Assembly: GCA_034002405.1 (NCBI GenBank)
Contig: JAVFAS010000013.1
Coordinates: 1 to 59,487, forward strand
Length of the DNA: 59,487 bases
Source of the DNA: SZUA-365 sp034002405
GTDB lineage: Bacteria > Bacteroidota > Ignavibacteria > SZUA-365
Direction: 5' to 3'
Shown in pieces: positions 49,897 through 57,922 of the stretch (position 1 is its first letter; each line of letters opens with the position of its first letter). The notes under the pieces are model-generated. The model was not told the DNA's origin. It was given only the letters and a program-made list of their open reading frames with translations, and made no database searches. The position numbers and the translations under genes are program-made.

Positions 49897-50811
49897 ATGT
49901 CCATGCACATCTCCCTCGCGGCATTGATGCTTCACTGCGCCGCGGCCATGTTGTCGGCGTCCGTTTCCCACGCACAGGACGCGGACACCGTGCGTCCGCT
50001 GGTCGAGATCCACCGTTTCGGCGATTTCGTATCCGCCGAGGCGCTGTCCGCCGATCAGTTTGGCAACGTCTTTATTGTCGACGCCGGAACTTCGACGCTT
50101 CGCAAATTCGATCTCCGGGGACGCCTGCTCGCCGAGACCGGCGGTCCGGGGTGGGACAACCAGCAGTTCGATCGCCCGACCGGTCTCGACGCACGTCCGG
50201 GCATCACGGTGTATGTCGCCGACATGGGCAACAGCCGCGTGTCGCGCTTCGACCGGGATCTGAATTTCATGGCGACCCAGCGGGGCGACGACGGCACCAT
50301 CGATCCCGGCTTCGGCTACCCGCTCGATGTCGTGCAATCCTCGCTCGAGCAGTTCTTCGTGCTCGACGGCGAAAACGCGCGTGTCCTCGCCCTCCGTGGA
50401 CTCAACAGCGTCGAACGCGTCTTCGGCGGCATCGAATCGGGCGAGGGCCGATTAAAGGACCCGGTTGCCCTCGCGAGCGACGGCAGTCGGCTGCTGTACG
50501 TACTCGAAAGCGATCGCGTCGTCGTCTTCGATCATTTCGGCAGCTATCTCCGGCAGTTCGGACACGGGCGATTTTCCGATGCCCAGGGCATCGCCGTTGG
50601 CCGCGGTATCGTGCTCGTCGTCACGCCCGAGCGCTTACAGCTCTTCACCGACGATGGCACGCATGTGCGGGATATCGGACGTTCGCATCTGGTACTCGCC
50701 GGCGACGTGGAGGAATTCCGCGACGCGGAGATCGCCCCGCCTCATCTTCTCATCCTGACCACTCATCATTGTATACTCTTCCCCGTGTCGGACATCGCGC
50801 GGGGATCATAG
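49897..50811 (+). CDS. Exported NHL/six-bladed beta-propeller protein
   Basis: A 304-aa protein with a signal peptide (MHISLAALMLHCAAAMLSAS...HAQ) and NHL-type blades: EALSADQFGNVFIVDAGTST, PTGLDARPGITVYVADMGNS, PLDVVQSSLEQFFVLDGENA and PVALASDGSRLLYVLESDRV. NHL propellers bind proteins, sugars or RNA; no catalytic site is visible. It begins on the second base after the stop of a small lipoprotein, so this trio may be a surface complex. Confidence 0.78.
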   Translation: MSMHISLAALMLHCAAAMLSASVSHAQDADTVRPLVEIHRFGDFVSAEALSADQFGNVFIVDAGTSTLRKFDLRGRLLAETGGPGWDNQQFDRPTGLDARPGITVYVADMGNSRVSRFDRDLNFMATQRGDDGTIDPGFGYPLDVVQSSLEQFFVLDGENARVLALRGLNSVERVFGGIESGEGRLKDPVALASDGSRLLYVLESDRVVVFDHFGSYLRQFGHGRFSDAQGIAVGRGIVLVVTPERLQLFTDDGTHVRDIGRSHLVLAGDVEEFRDAEIAPPHLLILTTHHCILFPVSDIARGS

Positions 50812-50826
50812 CAAGGAGGATATTCC

Positions 50827-51258
50827 ATGGCCTACGGACTCAACAAGGTGATGCTCATCGGGCATCTCGGCAGCGATCCCGAACTGCGATACACCGAAGG
50901 AAACATCCCGGTCGCGAGTTTCAGCGTCGCGACCAACGAATCATACAAGGACCAGAACGGCAACCTCGTCGAGCGCACCGAGTGGCATCGCATCGTCGCT
51001 TGGCGGAGATCCGCCGAAGTGATGACCGAATTTCTCCGGAAAGGATCGAAAGTCTACATCGAGGGAAAACTGCAGACGCGGTCGTGGGACGACAAGGACG
51101 GCAACAAGCGCTACATGACCGAGGTCGTGGTCAACGACTTCATGTTCCTCGACAGCAAGGGCGGCGGTGATCGTGGCGCGCAAAGCGCCCCCGGCGTTCC
51201 CCCACCTCCTCCCGAGCCCGCCTCCGGCGGCGAGAAAGAAGACGACCTTCCGTTCTGA
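50827..51258 (+). CDS. ssb: Single-stranded DNA-binding protein (first copy)
   Basis: A 143-aa OB-fold SSB: GLNKVMLIGHLGSDPELRYT, FSVATNESYK, VERTEWHRIVAWRRSAEVMT, KVYIEGKLQTRSWDDKDGNK, then a Gly/Pro-rich linker and the acidic tip EKEDDLPF that recruits repair partners. AAGGAGGATATTCC precedes the ATG. A second close paralogue lies 340 nt downstream. Confidence 0.97.
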   Translation: MAYGLNKVMLIGHLGSDPELRYTEGNIPVASFSVATNESYKDQNGNLVERTEWHRIVAWRRSAEVMTEFLRKGSKVYIEGKLQTRSWDDKDGNKRYMTEVVVNDFMFLDSKGGGDRGAQSAPGVPPPPPEPASGGEKEDDLPF

Positions 51259-51325
51259 CCTCCCCCACCCCTGACCATGCACATGGCGGTCCCGCGCACT
51301 GCGAGACCGCCATGTTCTTTTCGAT

Positions 51326-51366
51326 CACCACCCGTCACGGCCCCCACCACCCGTCACGGACCCCAC
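51326..51366. repeat. 19-bp tandem repeat, two copies plus a partial
   Basis: Unit CACCACCCGTCACGGCCCC at 51326-51344 and 51345-51363 (two base changes), then a trailing CACCACCACC. Lies between the two ssb genes. Confidence 0.75.
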
Positions 51367-51400
51367 CACCACCACCGTCATCCCGAGTAGCGGCACGCGA

Positions 51401-51481
51401 CGAAGGAGCGTGACGCGTATCGAGGGACGAAGGAGCGTGACGCGTATCGAGGGACGAAGGAGCGTGACGCGTATCGAGGGA
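51401..51481. repeat. 27-bp tandem repeat, three perfect copies between the ssb genes
   Basis: Unit starts CGAAGGAGCGTGACGCGTAT and ends CGAGGGA, at 51401-51427, 51428-51454 and 51455-51481. The preceding GTCATCCCGAGTAG with the CGAGGGA end resembles a dispersed intergenic element of the GTCATCCCGAG...CGAGGGA type seen in many genomes. The rest of the 339-bp inter-ssb spacer has no gene. Confidence 0.9.
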
Positions 51482-51597
51482 CGGCAGGGGCATATTCAGG
51501 TACTCACCTCTTTTTCCCTTTTTTCCCCCCGCGCGCATTCGTATTCTTGCCCTGACCTACATCACAGTCTTTAGGGAACAACAAAAGGAGGACTCTC

Positions 51598-52041
51598 ATG
51601 TCGTACGGTCTGAACAAGGTCACATTGATCGGCAATCTCGGTGCCGATCCCGAGTTGCGCTACACCGAGGGAAACGTGCCCGTCGCGAGTTTCAACATTG
51701 CCACCAACGAATCGTACAAGGACCAGAGCGGCACACTGGTCGAGCGCACCGAATGGCATCGCATCGTCGTCTGGCGCAAGCTCGCCGAGGTGCTGGCCGA
51801 GTATCTCAAGAAGGGGTCGAAAGTCTATCTCGAAGGCAAACTACAGACCCGCACGTGGGAAGACAAGGACGGCATCAAGCGCTACACCACCGAAGTTGTT
51901 GTCAACGACTTCATGTTCCTCGACAACCGCGGCGGAGGAAACGGCAACGGACATGGCGTCGGCGCGCACAGCGCCGCGGTCCCGGCGGGCGGCACCCCCG
52001 CTCCGCCACCCGAGTCCACCGACGACGATCTCCCATTCTGA
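51598..52041 (+). CDS. ssb: Single-stranded DNA-binding protein (second copy)
   Basis: A 147-aa OB-fold SSB closely similar to the first (GLNKVTLIGNLGADPELRYT, FNIATNESYK, VERTEWHRIVVWRKLAEVLA, acidic tip ESTDDDLPF) but with a glycine-rich linker. AAAGGAGGACTCTC precedes the ATG. Likely a tandem duplication in which both copies are intact, so subfunctions (replication, recombination, uptake) may have split. Confidence 0.97.
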   Translation: MSYGLNKVTLIGNLGADPELRYTEGNVPVASFNIATNESYKDQSGTLVERTEWHRIVVWRKLAEVLAEYLKKGSKVYLEGKLQTRTWEDKDGIKRYTTEVVVNDFMFLDNRGGGNGNGHGVGAHSAAVPAGGTPAPPPESTDDDLPF

Positions 52042-52057
52042 TTTCTCCGCGCAAATC

Positions 52058-52086
52058 TTGCATTTTTACCCTCACAGCCTTATTTT
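52058..52086 (+). promoter_or_regulatory. Promoter of tRNA-Val
   Basis: TTGCAT (52058-52063), 17-bp spacer, TATTTT (52081-52086), 13 bp before the tRNA. The -10 box lies in a 24-bp inverted repeat. Confidence 0.65.
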
Positions 52087-52097
52087 TATAAGGCTGT
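52074..52097. repeat. Inverted repeat spanning the tRNA-Val -10 box
   Basis: ACAGCCTTAT, a TTTT loop, then ATAAGGCTGT: ten perfect pairs. No T-run follows, so it may be an operator, or a structure at the end of the ssb transcript. Confidence 0.75.
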
Positions 52098-52099
52098 AC

Positions 52100-52174
52100 G
52101 GACGCATAGCTCAGCTGGTCCAGAGCGCACGCTTCACACGCGTGAGGTCGTAGGTTCAAATCCTACTGCGTCCA
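52100..52174 (+). tRNA. tRNA-Val (anticodon CAC)
   Basis: A 75-nt cloverleaf: acceptor GGACGCA / TGCGTCC, D-arm AGCTCAGCTGGTCCAGAGC, anticodon arm CACGC-TTCACAC-GCGTG (anticodon CAC), T-arm GTAGG-TTCAAAT-CCTAC. The 3' CCA is not encoded. Confidence 0.97.
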
Positions 52175-52232
52175 CGAATCCTTTGCGTACCACGTTTCCA
52201 AAACCGTGGGACCAAGGTGGGACGAAAAAACG

Positions 52233-52265
52233 AGGCCTGTTCAACAACGTTGGACAGGCCTTTCT
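52233..52265 (+). terminator. Terminator after tRNA-Val
   Basis: A 13-bp stem (AGGCCTGTTCAAC / GTTGGACAGGCCT, one G-U pair) with a 3-nt loop, followed by TTTCTC. The T-run is short. Confidence 0.65.
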
Positions 52266-52374
52266 CATGTTCGACCGGCATGCCGGCCTCACGAGGGTGA
52301 CGAGGAAGGTGGATTGTATCACATTCGCAGGCCGGTACGAGGTTGAAACGAACGGGTCAACGCGAGGCGCATCC

Positions 52375-52566
52375 TCACACTGACCGATGCTGCCGAATCG
52401 ATGCGAATCGGAATCGCTGATACCCCCTCCACGTCCCGGCAAGTCCGAGGAAGCTGAAGAGCATGGCCGGCTCGCGATACTCGGGTGAAACGACGCTCGT
52501 GACAATCATGACAGCCGTTGCGGCGCACAGCACCAGGAATTGCCAGTTCTTTCGGACGAGGGACAT
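52375..52566 (-). CDS. Small two-helix membrane protein, hypothetical
   Basis: A possible 63-aa protein: MSLVRKNWQFLVLCAATAVM and a second hydrophobic stretch (PAMLFSFLGLAGTW), ending in a basic tail. GGAGG stands 3 nt before the ATG, a little close. It is in the lower-GC patch after tRNA-Val, 184 nt downstream of the lipocalin-like lipoprotein. No family recognised; low confidence. Confidence 0.4.
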   Translation of the reverse strand: MSLVRKNWQFLVLCAATAVMIVTSVVSPEYREPAMLFSFLGLAGTWRGYQRFRFASIRQHRSV

Positions 52567-52750
52567 CGCGTCCTCCACATGATGATCGTGAGTCAATGTA
52601 CAAATCGCCCCGTCCAGCGTCAATACGATGGTCGACTGATGCATCCGAAATCCGGGTCGTGTCGGGTGCGTTGGTTTTCTCCGCATATCGGATCGAAGTA
52701 TCCGGTTTGCGCAATGCCGCCTCGTTCGGAAATCGAATGGCGGCATGCGG

Positions 52751-53770
52751 TTATTTCTTGCCCAGAACGAACTGCCAGAGCGTCCCGTTTATCCCCTTCA
52801 ATGTGAGAGCTGTACCAACGTCCTCCACAGGAAATGTGCTGTAGTTGAAATCCCAGCCTCGTCCGTCATCGTCGTGAATCGAAACCGTTGAAGCCGACTC
52901 GTCAAGGATCCAGTTCATATTCCAGGTCTCCCGTTCGCCGGTTGGCCAGACAATGTTCATCTGGATGCGACCATTTTCGACATCCCAGTACGATCCCGAT
53001 GCGAAATAGGCATCCGTGTCCATGTTCCATGTCTGAACCACCGCCCACCTTCCGTCCAACGGCCCTGCATTCCGACGCTCTTCTGCTGCCTGAATCTCGC
53101 GTGCTTTCACGTCGACTCGTTCGCGTGAGCCCAAGATAAACTTCTTTGCTGTCTCCAATTCCGATGCAAACGCTGGCAGCACAGTTGTGTTCGCAAATGA
53201 GGCATTGAAAATCGGTGCGTCATTGGCGTTCATCCCTTCAGCGTGCGTTTCGTAATCAGGCATCTCAGTCTCCAGTATGGAGTTGATCTGCCACTTTGGC
53301 CCTCCGTCCCAGACAAATTCGTATGAGCCCTCGTCGTCCGGATCCGAGTCAAGCATTTCTTCGATCATCGGGATGGCCATCTTGCATCGAAGGAGAAGTA
53401 CGATATTTCGGGCCGGATCCGAAAGTGGATCGTCCGGCGAAATGTTCAGCCGGTATGCGTACATTTCTTGGTCCGGGATATCATACGTTGTGTTCAATAT
53501 TTCGACGGCCTTATCGAACTCTCCCTTCTCGATCAGCGGACCTGCCTTCGCCAAGAGACGCGCGGCTTCCAGATTCCCGTGCTCAAGGGCAGCGATATCG
53601 ATGTCCCGTAAGAGGGCGGTCGCGTCCTCGTACTTCCTCTCACCGAGAAGAGCACACGCATCGTGATATTGTGAATCCGGCGTGCCGCAGGCACCCAGCG
53701 CAATCGCGAGCAACACAAGGATCAGTGTTGTCAAACGATCTACGGAACAGAATCTGGAGAATGAAGTCAT
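52751..53770 (-). CDS. Lipoprotein with a lipocalin-like C-terminal domain, in a lower-GC patch
   Basis: A 339-aa lipoprotein (TTLILVLLAIALGAC, lipobox LGAC). Residues about 30-110 are helical and TPR-like (ERKYEDATALLRDIDIAALE, KGEFDKAVEIL); a beta-rich C-terminal portion (LDGRWAVVQTWNMDTDAYFA, GTLWQFVLGKK) looks lipocalin-like. GAGGAAA before the ATG at 53770 favours that start over 53788. GC content here is near 50 percent, well below the neighbours. Function unknown. Confidence 0.72.
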   Translation of the reverse strand: MTSFSRFCSVDRLTTLILVLLAIALGACGTPDSQYHDACALLGERKYEDATALLRDIDIAALEHGNLEAARLLAKAGPLIEKGEFDKAVEILNTTYDIPDQEMYAYRLNISPDDPLSDPARNIVLLLRCKMAIPMIEEMLDSDPDDEGSYEFVWDGGPKWQINSILETEMPDYETHAEGMNANDAPIFNASFANTTVLPAFASELETAKKFILGSRERVDVKAREIQAAEERRNAGPLDGRWAVVQTWNMDTDAYFASGSYWDVENGRIQMNIVWPTGERETWNMNWILDESASTVSIHDDDGRGWDFNYSTFPVEDVGTALTLKGINGTLWQFVLGKK

Positions 53771-53880
53771 ATTTTCCTCGTCGTGCATGAGAAAATAGAT
53801 ACTTGCGTTGGGACCTACTTCTCTATTTGTGCCCGACGGGCCTCGTGGTGAAAATCACCCGCGCCGCATTCTCATTCCCT

Positions 53881-54555
53881 TCAATTTCCTCGCTTCCTCT
53901 TCCCCCCATCCTCTTCCTCGCACCCGATCCAGGCGCGGAGTTTTTTCAGCCAGGGCTTGAAGCCGTACCGCCGGGCTTCGCGGTACGCCTCGCAGGGCGT
54001 GAGGCCTTCGACCTCGATGCGGTATTTCGCGATGAGGGCGCCCGTGCGGTCGGCGCCGTGCGCGCAATGCAGGTAGACGCCGCCGCGCGAAAGCAGATCG
54101 CGGATCTTCCGCCAGTTCTCCTCCGAGGGCGGCGAGGCACCGAGATAGACCGGGACGTACTCGATGCCGAGGTCCTCGGACCAGTCGATCTCGGTCGCAC
54201 CCTTTTTCGGCAATGCGTCCTTGGCGAGGTTGATGATGGTGCGAATGCCGTAGACCTCGCGCATCGAATCGAGCTGCGCGCGCGAAGTGATGCGCGCCCC
54301 GCGGTAGTTGCCGTTGACCGTGGTGTCGAAGTTCGTCGGCAACCAGGGAAATGGTGAGCGGACCTGGGCGGGGAGGGAACCCGGCAGCAACGCCGGAAGC
54401 ACGAAAAGAAAAAGCAGGGAACGCAACAGCACACCGCGTCGCACCAGTGCGTCGGGATGGAACCGTGCCGCCGGATCGGGCTGTGCCGCCGGATCGGGCC
54501 GTGTCGCGTGATTGTGAGGAGAACTATGTGAATGGGGGTGGGGGATCGTGTGCAT
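53881..54555 (-). CDS. Periplasmic or secreted tyrosine/dual-specificity phosphatase
   Basis: A 224-aa protein with a histidine-rich start (HTIPHPHSHSSPHNH), a short Asp-Pro-Ala repeat, then one signal or membrane helix (LLFLFVLPALLPGSLPAQ). The enzyme domain resembles SIW14-type dual-specificity phosphatases: NYRGARITSRAQLDSMREVY, GIRTIINLAKDA and the P-loop YLHCAHGADRTGALIAKYR with catalytic cysteine and arginine (HCX5R). The location outside the cytoplasm is unusual. AGGAGAAGAG before the ATG fixes the start. It may dephosphorylate sugars, lipids or proteins; the tyrosine kinase at the other end of the window is not obviously linked. Confidence 0.85.
   Translation of the reverse strand: MHTIPHPHSHSSPHNHATRPDPAAQPDPAARFHPDALVRRGVLLRSLLFLFVLPALLPGSLPAQVRSPFPWLPTNFDTTVNGNYRGARITSRAQLDSMREVYGIRTIINLAKDALPKKGATEIDWSEDLGIEYVPVYLGASPPSEENWRKIRDLLSRGGVYLHCAHGADRTGALIAKYRIEVEGLTPCEAYREARRYGFKPWLKKLRAWIGCEEEDGGKRKRGN
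54465..54500. repeat. 18-bp coding tandem repeat in the phosphatase
   Basis: Unit GTGCCGCCGGATCGGGCT, two copies differing at one base, encoding DPAA-type repeats between the His-rich start and the membrane helix. Confidence 0.8.
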
Positions 54556-54628
54556 CTCTTCTCCTGTTCGCATCTGGATATAATACACGATTCTTGCTTC
54601 CGAAAACAGGGAGAAACGATGCACTCGC

Positions 54629-54657
54629 TTGATTCTCGTCGCGGGGTTCCGTACTAT
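54629..54657 (+). promoter_or_regulatory. Promoter of the T9SS-exported repeat protein
   Basis: TTGATT (54629-54634), 17-bp spacer, TACTAT (54652-54657). The leader is about 140 nt. Confidence 0.55.
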
Positions 54658-54806
54658 CCATCCATTATTCGACGTGATGCCCGCATAACAATGGAAGACT
54701 TCCACGGAAGATCCACCTGCAATCCATATCGATAGACTGACCGGGCCGGCCGGCCCTGCTCCCACGCTGACTTTCCTCATCCACGATACACGTTCCAGGA
54801 GCATCA

Positions 54807-57749
54807 ATGAAGTCACGTTTGTTTCGACATGTGGGACATGTGTTCCACCTCCTCCCTATTCTCCTTCTCCCCTTCATGACCACGCAGGCGCAGTGGAGTT
54901 CCGACCCCGCGGTAAACAACCCGATTGTCCGCGCGGGCGGAAACCAGACCGCCCCCCGCATCATCAGCGATGGTAAGGACGGCGCGATCATCTGCTGGAG
55001 TGACGAGCGACATGCCGCCCAGAGTGCCTTCGACATCTATGCGCAGCGCATCGACAAGGATGGCTTCGTGCGCTGGACGGTGAACGGCAATGTGATTTGC
55101 GATGCCGCCCTGTCGCAGCTGACGCCGGATATCGTGTCGGATGGCGCCGGTGGCGCGATCATCGCGTGGACGGATACCCGCGACGGGAACAATGACATCT
55201 ATGTCCAGCGCATCGATTCCTCCGGCACCGTGCTGTGGAAGGCGGATGGCGTGGCCCTGACGACCGACACCAGCAACCAGGCCGATCCGAAGGTCACCAG
55301 CGACGGCCAGCATGGCGCCATCGTGACGTGGAACCAGAATCTGGGCGGCTTTCCGCCGAACACCAAGATCCTTGCCCAACGCGTCGATGCGTCGGGAACG
55401 CCGCTGTGGAGCGCGCCGGTCGCGGTCTCCGGAAAATTCCGCTACTGCAATGCCCCTGTCATCGCCTCGGATGGCGACGGCGGCGCCTATATCGCCTATG
55501 CGTATTTCGACCGGCCCGAGTATGACGTCTATGCCCAACGCATCGACGCGAACGGCGCCGTGCTCTGGGCGGCGAATGGCGTGGCCATCGCGAATCCGAG
55601 CGGCACGCAAGACTCCCCCGTCATCATCGCCGATGGCGCGGGGAATGCATTCATCGCGTATCTGGACTGGCATTCCGGAGCCATCCCCGACGTGAATCTC
55701 GTCGTCCTGAAAAAGGACGGATCGAAGGCGGCATCCATGCGCGCGACGTCGACGTCTGGCGGACAGGCCAATCCGAAATTGTGGAACATCGCGCCCGGCG
55801 TGGCCGGTGTCGTGTGGGATGACGGCCGCGTGTCGGGCAAGCGGCGGGTGTTCGCGCAAATCATCGACACCCTTGGCGTGAAGGCCTGGGCGGCCGACGG
55901 CGTGGCGGTGACCACCCACGCCGGCGACCAGATCGCGCCGAATGTCATCGGTGATGGCAACGGCGGGCTGATCGTCGCGTGGGAAGACCGGACCAAGGGC
56001 GCCATCGAAGGTGATATGTACGCGCAACGGCTGTCCGGCACCGGGTCGACGCTCTGGGCGGCAACGGGCGTTCCGGTCTCCACCGCGGCGAGAATCCAGC
56101 AGTTTCCGAGAATGATCCCCGATGGCCATGGCGGCGTCATTCTGACCTGGGAGGATTTCCGGCTGTCACTGTCGAATGCGGACATTTTCGCCGCGCGACT
56201 GCTCGACGACGGAACCTTCCCGATCGGTCCCCCCGTGCTGGATTTCTCCGCGAAATCCGTCGCCTTCGGCACCGTCGCGCTCGGAACCACGGCGACAAAG
56301 AATCTCACGCTCACGAATACCGGCGGAAGCGAGGTGACGATCGCATCGGTCAGCAGCAGCGATCCGCGTTTCAGTCTGACGACCGACGAAAACACCATCG
56401 TCCCGGGCGGCTCGCTCATCGCCCGGGTACGCTACCAGCCAACGGATAAAAATATCCGCAATGCCGTGATCGTCGTCGAGAGCAATTCCGTGTTCAGTCC
56501 CGATACCATCACGGTCAGCGGCGCGGCCACCGGCACGCCGGCGATTCTCACTGATCGCATGGCGCTGGATTTCGGATCGGTGGGCATCGGTTCGAGCAAA
56601 CCGCTCGTGCTGCGCATCTCGAATCCCGGCAATGACACGCTCGTCATTTCCTCCATCGCGACAAACAACCCGCGCTTCACCACGGCGGTCACCGCACGCA
56701 CCCTCGCCCCGGGCGAGGAATTCGACGACACGATCCGCTTCACTCCCACCGCGGCGGGTGCGGTCGGGGGAAACCTCACGCTGACCAGCAATGCCCCAAC
56801 CTCGCCCACCGTGGTCACACTGTCGGGATCGGGCACGACGGACGTCACCATGCTGATCGAACCGACAGACATTTCCTTCGGGAACGTCCCGGTCGGCGCC
56901 GTCAAGGACAGCACCCTCACCATCACCAACGGCGGCAATGACACGCTGCGGATTTCGGCGATCACCGTCGACGATGCACGCTTCATGCTCGTGTCGTCGG
57001 TCGCGAACATCCCCCCCGCGGGTACGCTCGGCTTCACGGTGCGCTTCAGCCCCGACGCAACCGGCGCGTTCAACGGATCATTCACCATCACCAGCAATGC
57101 CAGTGGTTCGCCGCATGTCATCGCGGTGGATGGCGTCGGCGTCAACGATCCGGCGATCAGCTTCGATCCCGCCGAACTCGATTTCGGCGAGGTGGAAACA
57201 GGAAAGTCCAAGGATCTTCCCCTCACCATCCACAACACCGGCACGCTGACGCTGTCGGTCACCGCGCTCACCTCGAGTCACGCGGACTTCGTCCCCCAGC
57301 ACACCGCGTTCGAGATCCCGGGCGGCGCATCCTTCGCGGCTACCATCCGCTTCACCCCGAGCGCAATCGGCGATCGCGCCGGCACGCTCAGCATCGTCAG
57401 TAATGCCGCCTCCTCTCCCGACGCGGTCGAACTGCGTGGCACGGGGACTGATGTCTCGTCGGTGGAATCCCCGCGATCCGTGCCGGGCGTGTTCACGCTG
57501 CATCGGAATTATCCGAATCCCTTCCAGCCATCCACCACCATCCGCTACGACCTCGAAACGTCCGCGCCCGTGCACCTGACCGTGCATGACGCCGTCGGAC
57601 GCACGGTGGCGACGCTGGTCGATGAAATCCAGCATCCGGGCGAGTACCGTGCACGGTGGAATGCCGCCACGGCCGGACCCGGTCTGTATTTCTACCACCT
57701 CCGCGTCGGTCTGCGGGAAGCATCCGGGACGATGATCCTGATGAAATAA
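54807..57749 (+). CDS. T9SS-exported surface protein with WxD repeats and four ASH domains
   Basis: A 980-aa secreted protein. After the signal peptide (HLLPILLLPFMTTQAQ), residues about 30-470 contain roughly eight ~50-aa repeats around GGAIIAWTDTRDGNNDIYVQ plus R.D..G..LW, a beta-propeller-like pattern. Four ASH/HYDIN-type Ig domains follow near 477, 582, 690 and 787 (LDFGSVGIGSSKPLVL type). The last ~85 residues are a type A T9SS sorting domain (LHRNYPNPFQPSTTIRYDL, GLYFYHLRVG). It should be anchored on or released from the cell surface; function probably adhesive or structural. A strong terminator follows. Confidence 0.92.
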   Translation: MKSRLFRHVGHVFHLLPILLLPFMTTQAQWSSDPAVNNPIVRAGGNQTAPRIISDGKDGAIICWSDERHAAQSAFDIYAQRIDKDGFVRWTVNGNVICDAALSQLTPDIVSDGAGGAIIAWTDTRDGNNDIYVQRIDSSGTVLWKADGVALTTDTSNQADPKVTSDGQHGAIVTWNQNLGGFPPNTKILAQRVDASGTPLWSAPVAVSGKFRYCNAPVIASDGDGGAYIAYAYFDRPEYDVYAQRIDANGAVLWAANGVAIANPSGTQDSPVIIADGAGNAFIAYLDWHSGAIPDVNLVVLKKDGSKAASMRATSTSGGQANPKLWNIAPGVAGVVWDDGRVSGKRRVFAQIIDTLGVKAWAADGVAVTTHAGDQIAPNVIGDGNGGLIVAWEDRTKGAIEGDMYAQRLSGTGSTLWAATGVPVSTAARIQQFPRMIPDGHGGVILTWEDFRLSLSNADIFAARLLDDGTFPIGPPVLDFSAKSVAFGTVALGTTATKNLTLTNTGGSEVTIASVSSSDPRFSLTTDENTIVPGGSLIARVRYQPTDKNIRNAVIVVESNSVFSPDTITVSGAATGTPAILTDRMALDFGSVGIGSSKPLVLRISNPGNDTLVISSIATNNPRFTTAVTARTLAPGEEFDDTIRFTPTAAGAVGGNLTLTSNAPTSPTVVTLSGSGTTDVTMLIEPTDISFGNVPVGAVKDSTLTITNGGNDTLRISAITVDDARFMLVSSVANIPPAGTLGFTVRFSPDATGAFNGSFTITSNASGSPHVIAVDGVGVNDPAISFDPAELDFGEVETGKSKDLPLTIHNTGTLTLSVTALTSSHADFVPQHTAFEIPGGASFAATIRFTPSAIGDRAGTLSIVSNAASSPDAVELRGTGTDVSSVESPRSVPGVFTLHRNYPNPFQPSTTIRYDLETSAPVHLTVHDAVGRTVATLVDEIQHPGEYRARWNAATAGPGLYFYHLRVGLREASGTMILMK

Positions 57750-57784
57750 TCGCGGTGGAATACGGCCCCCGTATTCCGTCATGA

Positions 57785-57822
57785 AAAATCCCCCGGCATG
57801 TCATGCCGGGGGATTTTTTTAT
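57785..57822 (+). terminator. Rho-independent terminator of the T9SS protein gene
   Basis: Stem TCCCCCGGCAT / ATGCCGGGGGA with a GTC loop and seven T; the A-run on the other side would allow function on the minus strand too. Confidence 0.92.
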
Positions 57823-57922
57823 CACGGGACGTCGTCGTGGTGACGTGTCGTTCCCGCATATCCGCATTACAATCCGCGTGTGTTCGTTTCCGGTCCGCCG
57901 CTCACGGAGTCATGCATCTGCC

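Noticed and set aside
51401..51481. Tandem repeats as a CRISPR array
   Set aside because: Units are directly adjacent with no unique spacers, and no cas genes are present; the same holds for all other arrays here.
51549..51577. Promoter before the second ssb gene
   Set aside because: TTGCCC is followed after 17 bp by TTTAGG, which does not fit TAnnTT; too weak to call.
51911..52505. Minus-strand frames over tRNA-Val, one ending GFEPTTSRV
   Set aside because: These peptides are the translated complement of the tRNA, a well-known false gene product.
52100..53880. Integrated element with attachment-site repeats at tRNA-Val
   Set aside because: I could not find a second copy of the tRNA 3' end nor an integrase; only the GC drop supports it, so it stays a finding, not a feature.
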